From Alphaproteobacteria bacterium (GTDB taxonomy: Bacteria; Pseudomonadota; Alphaproteobacteria; Rhizobiales; Aestuariivirgaceae): 13,488 nucleotides of DNA. This document shows, piece by piece, positions 7,973 through 13,488 of this stretch (position 1 is its first letter; each line of letters begins with the position of its first letter). The stretch lies in the NCBI GenBank assembly GCA_005884715.1, contig VAZZ01000031.1, forward strand, positions 1-13,488. The letters run 5' to 3'. The position numbers and the translations under genes are program-made. Under the pieces are notes generated by a model. It saw only the letters and a program-made list of their open reading frames with translations. It searched no databases and was not told where the DNA came from.

Positions 7973-8830
7973 TCAACCCTTGACCGCGCCAAGCGAGAGG
8001 CCTTCGACCAGATAACGTTGCGCATAGAGGGCGAGCGCCAGGGTCGGTGCGATCGACAGCACGATGGCGGCGGCGATCTGGCCATATTGAATGCCCGACG
8101 CCGTTACGAAGGCAAGTGCCCCCACCGTCACCGGCTGTTTGTCGGCGGAGGCGAGGATGAGCGCGAAGACGAAATTGTTCCAGGCAAAGATGAACGCCAG
8201 GAGGCCGGCGGCGGCAATGCCAGGCATGGCGAGCGGCACAGCGATCTTGCGGAAGGTCTGCCACCAGCTGTTGCCGGCGATGCGATAGGCATGCTCGATA
8301 TCGGGACTGATATCCTCGAAATAACCGCGCACGATCCACAGAATGAGCGGCAGGCAAATGAGCTGATAGACCCAGATCAGGCCGATATAGGTATTGGTGA
8401 GGCCGAGCTGCTTGAAATAGAGGCTGAGCGGCAGGAGCACCAGGAGCGGCGGCGCGAAGCGGAAGGAGAGCAGCGTGAAGGCGATGTCCTCGCCAAGACG
8501 GAAGCGGAAACGGGCGAAGGCATAGGCAGCCGGCACGCCGAGGATGAGCGACAGCGCCACCGAGAGGGTCGAGAGCAGCACGCTATTCCATAGGTTCTTC
8601 ATGAAGGCGAGATCGAGATTGCCGGCTGTCGTCTTGAGCTTGCCGGTGATCAGCGCCGAATAGTTGGACAATGTCGGTTCGAAGAAGATACTGGGCGGAA
8701 TGCGCAGGATCGTCTCATTGGTCTGAAACGACATCAGCACGATCCAGAAGATCGGGAACAGGAAGAAGATCAGGACCAGCGCGATGAGGCCGCCGCGGAT
8801 GATACGTTCGAGGTTGGACGTGTGATCCAT
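7973..8830 (-). CDS. ABC transporter permease, MalG/UgpE-like (CUT1)
   Basis: A complete 285-residue inner-membrane permease with six hydrophobic segments. The first is LIALVLIFFLFPIFWIVLMS near residues 14-33, and the last runs through IAAAIVLSIAPTLALALY. The large periplasmic loop after the first segment and the short C-terminus ending in LVEGLSLGAVKG are typical of MalG-type subunits. The cytoplasmic coupling loop reads EHAYRIAGNSWWQTFRKIAVPLA; the canonical EAA start has become EHA, and the conserved Asp before Gly is Ala. This loop docks on the ATPase, so the change may go with the unusual ATPase pair. The start lies 4 bases after the stop of the first permease gene. Function as half of the transmembrane channel is secure by family; the substrate is not. 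Confidence 0.92.
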   Translation of the reverse strand: MDHTSNLERIIRGGLIALVLIFFLFPIFWIVLMSFQTNETILRIPPSIFFEPTLSNYSALITGKLKTTAGNLDLAFMKNLWNSVLLSTLSVALSLILGVPAAYAFARFRFRLGEDIAFTLLSFRFAPPLLVLLPLSLYFKQLGLTNTYIGLIWVYQLICLPLILWIVRGYFEDISPDIEHAYRIAGNSWWQTFRKIAVPLAMPGIAAAGLLAFIFAWNNFVFALILASADKQPVTVGALAFVTASGIQYGQIAAAIVLSIAPTLALALYAQRYLVEGLSLGAVKG

Positions 8831-8834
8831 GGCG

Positions 8835-9761
8835 TCACGCTACTCCATGCGCGCGTTCGCGCAATTTGAGCCATTGCTTGATGAAGATGTTCGACAGGAA
8901 ATAGGTGATCGCCCACAGGACGATCAGCAGTGCCGCCGAACGTCCGACATTCGTATACTGGAAGAATTCGAGATAGGACTGGACCTGGAACACCATCAGC
9001 GTATCACCGGGCCCGCCCTGCGTCATCGAATAGACGATATCGAATTGCTGGATGGAATCGAGCAGCCGGAACAGCGACGCGGTGATGATATAGGGGAGCA
9101 GCATCGGCAGCGTGATGCGGAAGAAGACGAAGCTCCTCGGCACGCCGTCAAGGGCCGCCGCTTCGAACGGCGCCTTGGGCAGCGAGCGCAGGCCGGCCAG
9201 CAGCAGGATCATGATGAAGGGCGTGTAGACCCAGACATCGACCAAGGTCACGGTGAGGAGTGCGGTTGAAGGATCGGACGCCCATTTGAAATTGGTGAAG
9301 CCCAGGAGGCTGACGAGATAGCTCAAGATGCCGAAATTGGGATTGGTCATCAGCTTCCACATGAGGGCCGCCAGCGCCGGCGCCGTCATCAAGGGAAGCA
9401 GGAGAAGGATCGAGGCGAGATTATTGAAGCGCGTTGGTTTCTGCAGGAGAAGGGCGATGCCGAGGCCGAGCAACAATTCGACCCCGACGGTGAGGCCCGC
9501 ATAGACGAGCGAGATCTTCACCGTGTTCCAGAATGCCGCGTCGGTGAGGAAATTGAGATAGTTGTCGAACCAGATGAAGCCCTTGAGCGCCGGCAGGTTG
9601 AGCCTGAAGCGCAGAAGCGAATAATAGACGGCGGTGAAGAACGGGATGAGGATGCCGATGCAGACGATAAGCGCCGGCAGGCTGAGGAGATAGGGCAGCG
9701 ACCGGCGCAGGAACCGGCTGCTCGTCTTCGGTCGTGGCATGTGTTCGGCTGCCGCAGTCAT
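8835..9761 (-). CDS. ABC transporter permease, MalF/UgpA-like (CUT1)
   Basis: A complete 308-residue inner-membrane permease with six predicted membrane segments: about residues 20-50, 78-106, 112-137, 165-190, 212-236 and 273-293. The cytoplasmic EAA loop is canonical (EAAALDGVPRSFVFFRITLP), in contrast to the partner permease. The N-terminus is a short, positively charged tail (PRPKTSSRFLRRS), and the MalF-specific large P2 domain is absent, as in UgpA-type subunits. The ATG at 9761 has only a distant GGAG 14 bases upstream; the next in-frame ATG, seven codons in, has no better site. A gap of 91 bases with a strong hairpin separates it from the binding-protein gene, whereas all later junctions are 6 bases or fewer until the kinase. 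It forms the channel with the 285-residue permease. Confidence 0.92.
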   Translation of the reverse strand: MTAAAEHMPRPKTSSRFLRRSLPYLLSLPALIVCIGILIPFFTAVYYSLLRFRLNLPALKGFIWFDNYLNFLTDAAFWNTVKISLVYAGLTVGVELLLGLGIALLLQKPTRFNNLASILLLLPLMTAPALAALMWKLMTNPNFGILSYLVSLLGFTNFKWASDPSTALLTVTLVDVWVYTPFIMILLLAGLRSLPKAPFEAAALDGVPRSFVFFRITLPMLLPYIITASLFRLLDSIQQFDIVYSMTQGGPGDTLMVFQVQSYLEFFQYTNVGRSAALLIVLWAITYFLSNIFIKQWLKLRERAHGVA

Positions 9762-9812
9762 GATGCTGGCCCGTACTCCATTTCACTATAGATCATCGCG
9801 AAGGGTTGCACA

Positions 9813-9838
9813 GCCCGGCCGGGGAGGATCGGCCGGGC
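9813..9838 (-). promoter_or_regulatory. stable intergenic hairpin between binding-protein and permease genes
   Basis: GCCCGGCCG (9813-9821) and CGGCCGGGC (9830-9838) form a perfect 9-bp all-GC stem with an 8-base loop in the transcript. No U run follows in the minus direction, so it is not a classic intrinsic terminator. Placed just after the binding-protein stop codon, it fits an RNA-stabilising or partial-termination element that lets the binding protein be made in excess over the membrane subunits, as is common in CUT1 operons. The RNA loop contains CCUCC, which could pair with Shine-Dalgarno-like purines. The role is inferred. Confidence 0.6.
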
Positions 9839-9852
9839 CGTGCGGCTGATGC

Positions 9853-11298
9853 CTAGCCGAGACCGGCATCCTTCAACTGCTTGTCGACATTGGCCGCGAG
9901 CTTGTCGAGGCCTTCATCGACCGGCAACTCCTTGGCCACCATCTTCTGCAGCGTTTCCGCCCACTGAGTGGTGAGGTCGAAGAACAACGGCTGCGCGGTG
10001 AAGTAGATCTTCGCCCCGGGCGCCGAGGTGTCGTGCTGGTTGAGGTAACCCGGATAGGACTTGTCGATCCGGCTTCTGAATTCTTCGTCCTTCCATACCG
10101 AAGCCCGGACCGGATTGACGAAGTCCATCTTGCGTGCGCCGAACAGATCATGCTCGACCGACGACGCCCATTGCATGAAATACCAGGCGGCATCCTTCTG
10201 GCCTGAGAAGTTCGACAGAGCGAGCGACCAGATCCACACATTGGGTGTCGGAGCCTTGGCCTTCGGATTGGCGGCAAACGGCGCATAGCCGATATTGCCC
10301 TTCTCCTTGTTGTCGCCGCCATTCATGAAATAGCCGAGAATGTCGGCATCGTAGATCATGGCGGAGGCGCCGGCGCCGAGATCGGTGCCGACCTGATACC
10401 AGGTATAGGTCGACCAGTTCTTCGGTCCCGATTCCTGGATCATCTGTACCCACTGCTTGTGGAAGGCCTTCGATTCGGCCGTATTCATCGCCGCGGTGAG
10501 CTTGCCGTTGGCGACGGTGAAGTCCTTCTGGCCGAAATTCGAATAGCCCGACAGGAAGCCCGGATGGATCGTGGCCCAGGAGCGCGAGCCGCGCACACCG
10601 ATGCCATAGGGCCCGCCCAGATCCTTGGTGAGCTTCGCGGCGGTCGCCACGAGTTCGTCGAGATTCTTTGGCGGCTCGACTTTGGCCTTCTCGAACATCT
10701 TCCTATTGTAGGAGATGTTGTTGAGTTCATAGCCCCATGGAATGCACCATTGCTTCGCATCCGCCGAGCCCAGTTCGCCGCCCGGAACACCATTCCATGC
10801 GGTCGAGGCCCTGAGACCCGGCAGCACGTCATCCCAATTATAATTGGGGTTCGTCTTCGCCGGATCCTTGATATAGTCGTTGAGATCGGCGATCCAGCCG
10901 GCCGGACCATAGGTCCAGGTCATATAGGCGCCGGTCATGAAGGCATCATATTCGCTCGAGCCCGATGATAGCGCCGCCGTTACCTTGTCGAAATAGACAT
11001 CTTCCGGGAAGACGTCATAGGTGACGTCCATGCCGGTCATGTCCTTGAAGGTCTTCAGATTGGCGATCATCGCATCCGCATAGGGATGCTTGTTGAGCAG
11101 CAGCTTGAGCTTGGTGCCCTTAAAGGCCATCCAGTCGAAATCTGCAGCCATGGCGCGCGTCTGCGCCTGGGTCAGCAGCATGCCGCCGGCGGCCGCCGAT
11201 ATTCCGAGCTTGGCCGAAGCGCTGAGCAATTCCCGCCGCGAGAGTTTCCCGGCGACAAAAGCGTCGAACAGCCCTTTTTCTTTCTCGTACATTCCCAT
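9853..11298 (-). CDS. ABC transporter substrate-binding protein (family 1, CUT1) with Tat-type signal
   Basis: A complete 481-residue periplasmic sugar- or polyol-binding protein. The N-terminus has a charged stretch (MYEKEKGLFDAF), then a twin-arginine motif SRRELL (20-25), a hydrophobic segment of about 20 residues, and a likely cleavage site around residues 48-51 after an AMA. This suggests export in folded form by Tat. The mature part carries features of family 1 binding proteins, such as the KQWCIPWGYELNNISYNRKMFEKAK segment near the hinge (shown by position about 186-210) and a long C-terminal lobe rich in Trp and Phe, as expected for a carbohydrate site. GGAGG stands 3 bases before ATG 11298 and 9 before the in-frame ATG at 11292; either could start, and the Tat motif is kept in both cases. 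It begins 24 bases after the regulator stop and is first among the transport genes. Confidence 0.92.
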   Translation of the reverse strand: MGMYEKEKGLFDAFVAGKLSRRELLSASAKLGISAAAGGMLLTQAQTRAMAADFDWMAFKGTKLKLLLNKHPYADAMIANLKTFKDMTGMDVTYDVFPEDVYFDKVTAALSSGSSEYDAFMTGAYMTWTYGPAGWIADLNDYIKDPAKTNPNYNWDDVLPGLRASTAWNGVPGGELGSADAKQWCIPWGYELNNISYNRKMFEKAKVEPPKNLDELVATAAKLTKDLGGPYGIGVRGSRSWATIHPGFLSGYSNFGQKDFTVANGKLTAAMNTAESKAFHKQWVQMIQESGPKNWSTYTWYQVGTDLGAGASAMIYDADILGYFMNGGDNKEKGNIGYAPFAANPKAKAPTPNVWIWSLALSNFSGQKDAAWYFMQWASSVEHDLFGARKMDFVNPVRASVWKDEEFRSRIDKSYPGYLNQHDTSAPGAKIYFTAQPLFFDLTTQWAETLQKMVAKELPVDEGLDKLAANVDKQLKDAGLG

Positions 11299-11322
11299 TT
11301 TCCTCCGTTGGTTGGATAGGCA

Positions 11323-12345
11323 TCAGGCGGACGCGGCGTTGCCGCCGTTCTTGCTGCCGGGTTCTACGCCCGGTTCCTCCCCCGTCAATTGCCGGGCGGT
11401 AGATTCATCGGTGATGAGGCCGGTGAGCAGCCCGCTTCTCAGCACCGCGCGAATGGCTTTCATCTTGTTGCGGCCGCCAGCGATGGCGACCAATTCGCGC
11501 CCGCGCAGCAGCTCGATATCGGGAGCAAGGGCGCGAGCGGAGAGATCGGTCGGCACCTGCCTGCCCTGATCATCGAAGAAGGATCCGAGGACTTCGCCAA
11601 GTGCCCCGGCGCGGGCGACGTCTTCGATTTCGCTTGTGCTCACCATGCCGGCAGAGGTGATGAAGCCTTGATTGTCGACCTCGCCGATGCCGACAAGATG
11701 CAGGCTCGCCTGGCGCGCCAGCGCGACCACATCGGCGATGCCGAATTGCGAAAGCAGGACCGCTTTGTCCCCGACGCTGTTGGCGAAGAAGGGCACCGGC
11801 AGAAGATAGGCTTCGGAGCCGGTGCGCTCGGAGAGCCGATGGATCACGTCATAGGGATTGGCGGCGAAGCGGCGCGTCAGGCCGCCGAGCAGTGAGACGA
11901 ATTTCACATGCGGTGCAGGCGAACTCGGCAGGAAATCGATGGCCGCGGCAAGGGTGCGGCCATGACCGACGCCGATGATCCCATGCAGCGCCCGGTCGAG
12001 CACATTGCGCAGATAGCGCGCCCCCGCCATGCCGAGCGTGCGCAAGGGCAATATGCCGTCATCGATATTGGGCACGACCTCGCAATGGCCGAGACCGAAT
12101 TTTGCCTTGAGCTGTTCTTCGAATGCGACGCAGCCGGCGATCGGGCCCTCGACGAACACCCGGATCAGGCCGTCGCGGCTGGCGCGGGCGATCAGCCGGT
12201 GCGCCTTGGTATTGGGGACGTTGAGCTTCTCGGCGATCTCGCCCTGGGTCTGGCCGCCGGCGAAATAGAGCCAGGCGGCGCGCGCCGCGAGCGTCGCTTC
12301 CTCGTCGATCTGCAGATTTAACCGGGGCTGGTCCAACTCTCCCAT
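11323..12345 (-). CDS. SorC/DeoR-family sugar-binding transcriptional regulator, EryD-like
   Basis: A 340-residue regulator with an N-terminal helix-turn-helix (about residues 18-58, GQTQGEIAEKLNVPNTKAHR in the recognition part) and a C-terminal sugar-phosphate isomerase-like effector domain. Family hallmarks are GVGHGRTL, LVGIGEV, and the C-terminal VAIAGGRNKMKAIRAVLRSG and LITDESTA segments. EryD of Brucella, the erythritol-responsive repressor, is of this family. ATG 12345 is chosen because the longer reading starts at a TTG (12378) that would overlap the predicted -10 box; no strong ribosome site is seen for either. It is the first gene of the minus-strand operon and probably controls it and itself in response to the substrate or its phosphate. 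Whether it represses or activates cannot be told from sequence. Confidence 0.88.
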   Translation of the reverse strand: MGELDQPRLNLQIDEEATLAARAAWLYFAGGQTQGEIAEKLNVPNTKAHRLIARASRDGLIRVFVEGPIAGCVAFEEQLKAKFGLGHCEVVPNIDDGILPLRTLGMAGARYLRNVLDRALHGIIGVGHGRTLAAAIDFLPSSPAPHVKFVSLLGGLTRRFAANPYDVIHRLSERTGSEAYLLPVPFFANSVGDKAVLLSQFGIADVVALARQASLHLVGIGEVDNQGFITSAGMVSTSEIEDVARAGALGEVLGSFFDDQGRQVPTDLSARALAPDIELLRGRELVAIAGGRNKMKAIRAVLRSGLLTGLITDESTARQLTGEEPGVEPGSKNGGNAASA

Positions 12346-12376
12346 CCAACATGCTGCATTTTTTTTCGTTGCCTGC

Positions 12377-12405
12377 AATATTTTTCAAACCAAGCCGCGA
12401 GTCAA
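12377..12405 (-). promoter_or_regulatory. predicted sigma-70-type promoter of the regulator-transporter-catabolic operon
   Basis: On the minus strand TTGACT (12405-12400) and AATATT (12382-12377) are separated by exactly 17 bases. The first matches the -35 consensus in 5 of 6 positions and the second the -10 consensus in 4 of 6. Transcription would begin near 12370, about 25 bases before the chosen ATG of the regulator. It is the best promoter-like arrangement in the 93-bp gap between the short-chain dehydrogenase stop and that ATG. Confidence 0.55.
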
Positions 12406-12415
12406 CGAGATTCGT

Positions 12416-12425
12416 CACTGCAGTG
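12416..12425. promoter_or_regulatory. 10-bp palindrome CACTGCAGTG upstream of the operon promoter
   Basis: A perfect 10-bp palindrome starts 10 bases upstream of the predicted -35 box and 9 bases inside the short gap before the short-chain dehydrogenase stop. Its place suits an activator or auxiliary operator site for the SorC-type regulator encoded next to it. It also contains a PstI-type hexamer, so chance is possible. No second copy was noticed elsewhere in the window. Confidence 0.35.
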
Positions 12426-12436
12426 CAGCAAGCAAG

Positions 12437-12456
12437 TGTCAGGCCGGTGGCTGACA
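12437..12456 (-). other. weak inverted repeat across the short-chain dehydrogenase stop codon
   Basis: TGTCAG (12437-12442) and CTGACA (12451-12456) can form a 6-bp stem with an 8-base loop across the stop codon of the minus-strand dehydrogenase. No U run follows, so as a terminator it would be poor. It may be a 3'-end stabilising element or chance. Confidence 0.25.
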
Positions 12457-13121
12457 GCGCGTGTAGCATCTTGATTTGAAATCGAAAATCATGCCATTGC
12501 GGTCGAAACCAGGGCTAAGCATGGTCAGAATCGAAGGGGCGAGCGCCTCCGGCAGAGGCACGCTGTCCGGATCCTCTTCCGGCCAGGCTTCGCTGCGCAA
12601 TTCGGTACGGATCGGTCCGGGGCTCAAGAGATTGGCTCTGACCGTCGTGCCTTCGATCTCATTTGCATAGACCCCGACCAGCGCCTCGAGGCCCGCCTTG
12701 CTCACGGCATAGGGAGCCCAGCCGGGATGGCGCTTCCAGGCCACACCCGAGGTGACGAATAAGGCGCGACCGGCGGGACTCGCTTTGAGCAAAGGGTCGA
12801 GCAGATGCAGCAATCTGAAATTGGCGATGAGATTGATGGCGAGTGCCGATTCGAATTCGGCCGGCGGCAATTCGCCGATCGATTGTTTCTTGCCGAGGAT
12901 GCCGGCATTGCCAAAGAACCCATCGAGCCGGCCGAGGCGCTCCGCGATCAATGCCGAGAGGCGATCGATATCATTTTCATCACTCATTTCGCAGACGACA
13001 GGAGTGGGGCTGTCACCACTATATGGGCACCCTCTTGGGCCAGCGCCTGGAAGGCGGCCCGTCCGATGCCGCGCGATGCGCCGGTCACCAGGATGACGCG
13101 GTCTCTATGTTGTCCGGGCAA
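12439..13121 (-). pseudogene. short-chain dehydrogenase/reductase (SDR), frameshifted by an internal deletion
   Basis: A classical SDR, an NAD(P)-dependent oxidoreductase, split between two frames. The N-terminal 38 residues hold the cofactor motif TGASRGIG (13-20) and end in HIVVTA. The frame then changes at 13005-13008 and resumes as TPVVCEMSDENDIDRL, running through GNAGILG, the catalytic Ser in VTSG, YAVSK (catalytic Tyr and Lys), and LLSPGPIRTELR to the stop at 12439. Compared with SDRs as I remember them, about 20 residues (about 60 nt) between the second strand and the third helix are missing. As read, translation stops after about 45 residues at 12984. TTG 13121 is chosen as the start because GAGGGGGA lies 6 bases upstream; an ATG at 13202 would add 27 residues unlike any SDR. 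The original substrate is unknown, and an assembly error is possible. Confidence 0.82.
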
Positions 13122-13190
13122 GAGCGATCCCCCTCTGAGACACGATCGTGATGGCTTGCGCTTAACCTGTCCGACCTGGGCTTTCAACTC

Positions 13191-13253
13191 GGACAATACC
13201 AAAACAGGACCAACTTAATTTTCTTCCAAGCAGGTATCATTTTGGTATTGTTC
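13191..13253. promoter_or_regulatory. paired operator-like inverted repeat in front of the right-hand kinase
   Basis: GGACAATACCAAAA (13191-13204) and TTTTGGTATTGTTC (13240-13253) are inverted copies, 13 of 14 positions matching, separated by 35 bp. A TATCAT box (13235-13240) that could serve as a -10 for the plus-strand kinase touches the right copy, so a protein bound there would cover the transcription start. A shorter nested pair, CCAAGC (13226-13231) and GCTTGG (13255-13260), lies across the same region. Two sites about 49 bp centre to centre allow cooperative binding or looping. The binding protein is not in the window. Confidence 0.5.
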
Positions 13254-13271
13254 GGCTTGGAGTAGAATCGC

Positions 13272-13488
13272 GTGGCTGAGAAGAGACTATTCATGGGGGT
13301 AGACGGCGGCGGCACGAAATGCCAGATCCGCATTCGCGGGCAGGATGGCGCACTCCTTGGTGAGGCAGAGGGCGGCCTTGCCAATCTCTATTCGGACTTG
13401 GACGCTGCCGTTGCGACTATTATTGCCACAATTACGGAAGCTCTGGCAAAGGCAGGACTGAAACCCGAGGATCGCCAGCATATGCATG
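13272..13488 (+). CDS. BadF/BadG/BcrA/BcrD ATPase-family kinase, N-acetylglucosamine kinase-like (5' part only)
   Basis: The first 72 residues of a gene that runs off the window. GTG 13272 is preceded by GGAG nine bases upstream (13259-13262), and an in-frame TAG at 13263 excludes anything longer; ATG 13293 is the alternative. The N-terminus reads FMGVDGGGTKCQIRI, the phosphate-1 loop of the actin-like ATPase fold (DGGGTK), followed by GEAEGGLANLYSD, a pattern of N-acetylglucosamine or glucosamine kinases of this family. They phosphorylate amino sugars in the cytoplasm. The gene is divergent from the broken SDR, with 150 bp between starts, and has its own likely operator pair, so it probably opens an unrelated amino-sugar operon. 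Only the family is secure, as the rest is not visible. Confidence 0.8.
   Translation, partial: MAEKRLFMGVDGGGTKCQIRIRGQDGALLGEAEGGLANLYSDLDAAVATIIATITEALAKAGLKPEDRQHMH

Noticed and set aside
7491..8357. Minus-strand 288-codon frame overlapping the permease-ATPase junction
   Set aside because: Out of frame with two recognisable genes and rich in Arg, Ala and His, as expected for an off-frame reading.
12346..12378. N-terminal extension of the regulator from TTG 12378
   Set aside because: The start would overlap the predicted -10 box, and the additional residues resemble nothing in the family; ATG 12345 is preferred.
13122..13202. ATG 13202 as start of the SDR
   Set aside because: The 27 extra residues have no SDR character and the codons reach into the inverted-repeat region; TTG 13121 has a strong ribosome site.

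Overview
The window comes from a GC-rich alphaproteobacterium, most likely of the Rhizobiales. This is inferred from GC-rich codon use, tightly packed genes with ATGA-type overlaps, and the resemblance of the kinase and regulator to the erythritol genes (eryA, eryD) of Brucella and rhizobia. It is almost entirely coding; no RNA genes, insertion sequences or CRISPR arrays were seen.

Layout. A HAD-family phosphatase (30-710, +) converges on the 3' end of a long minus-strand operon that spans about 12.4 kb down to 0.7 kb. Read in its direction of transcription, the operon holds a SorC/EryD-type sugar-sensing regulator, a Tat-type substrate-binding protein, two permeases, two different ATPase subunits of one CUT1-type ABC importer, an FGGY kinase resembling erythritol kinase, a D-2-hydroxyacid dehydrogenase family protein, a GlpD/EryB-type flavin-dependent polyol-phosphate dehydrogenase, and a class II aldolase. 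Upstream of the regulator lies a separate minus-strand short-chain dehydrogenase gene. At the right edge a BadF/BadG-type (N-acetylglucosamine kinase-like) kinase starts divergently on the plus strand and runs off the window.

How the genes fit together. The importer probably takes up a polyol. The kinase would phosphorylate a terminal hydroxyl, the GlpD-like enzyme would oxidise the neighbouring carbon to give a ketose 1-phosphate, and the class II aldolase would split that into dihydroxyacetone phosphate and a short aldehyde. The hydroxyacid dehydrogenase and the HAD phosphatase may process side or downstream products. The locus looks like an erythritol cluster in which the usual isomerase branch is replaced by an aldolase branch. 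The substrate cannot be told from sequence.

Two genes are broken in the same way. The GlpD-like gene lacks about 98 nt and the short-chain dehydrogenase lacks about 60 nt. Each loss is internal and shifts the frame, and the flanking protein sequence is well conserved. They are either real decay or assembly errors. The GlpD break would interrupt the central oxidation step.

The two ATPases carry complementary substitutions in their catalytic motifs, suggesting an asymmetric importer with one normal and one weakened ATP site. A well-formed promoter with an adjacent 10-bp palindrome lies in front of the regulator, a stable hairpin separates the binding-protein gene from the permeases, and a 14-bp inverted repeat brackets the start region of the right-hand kinase.
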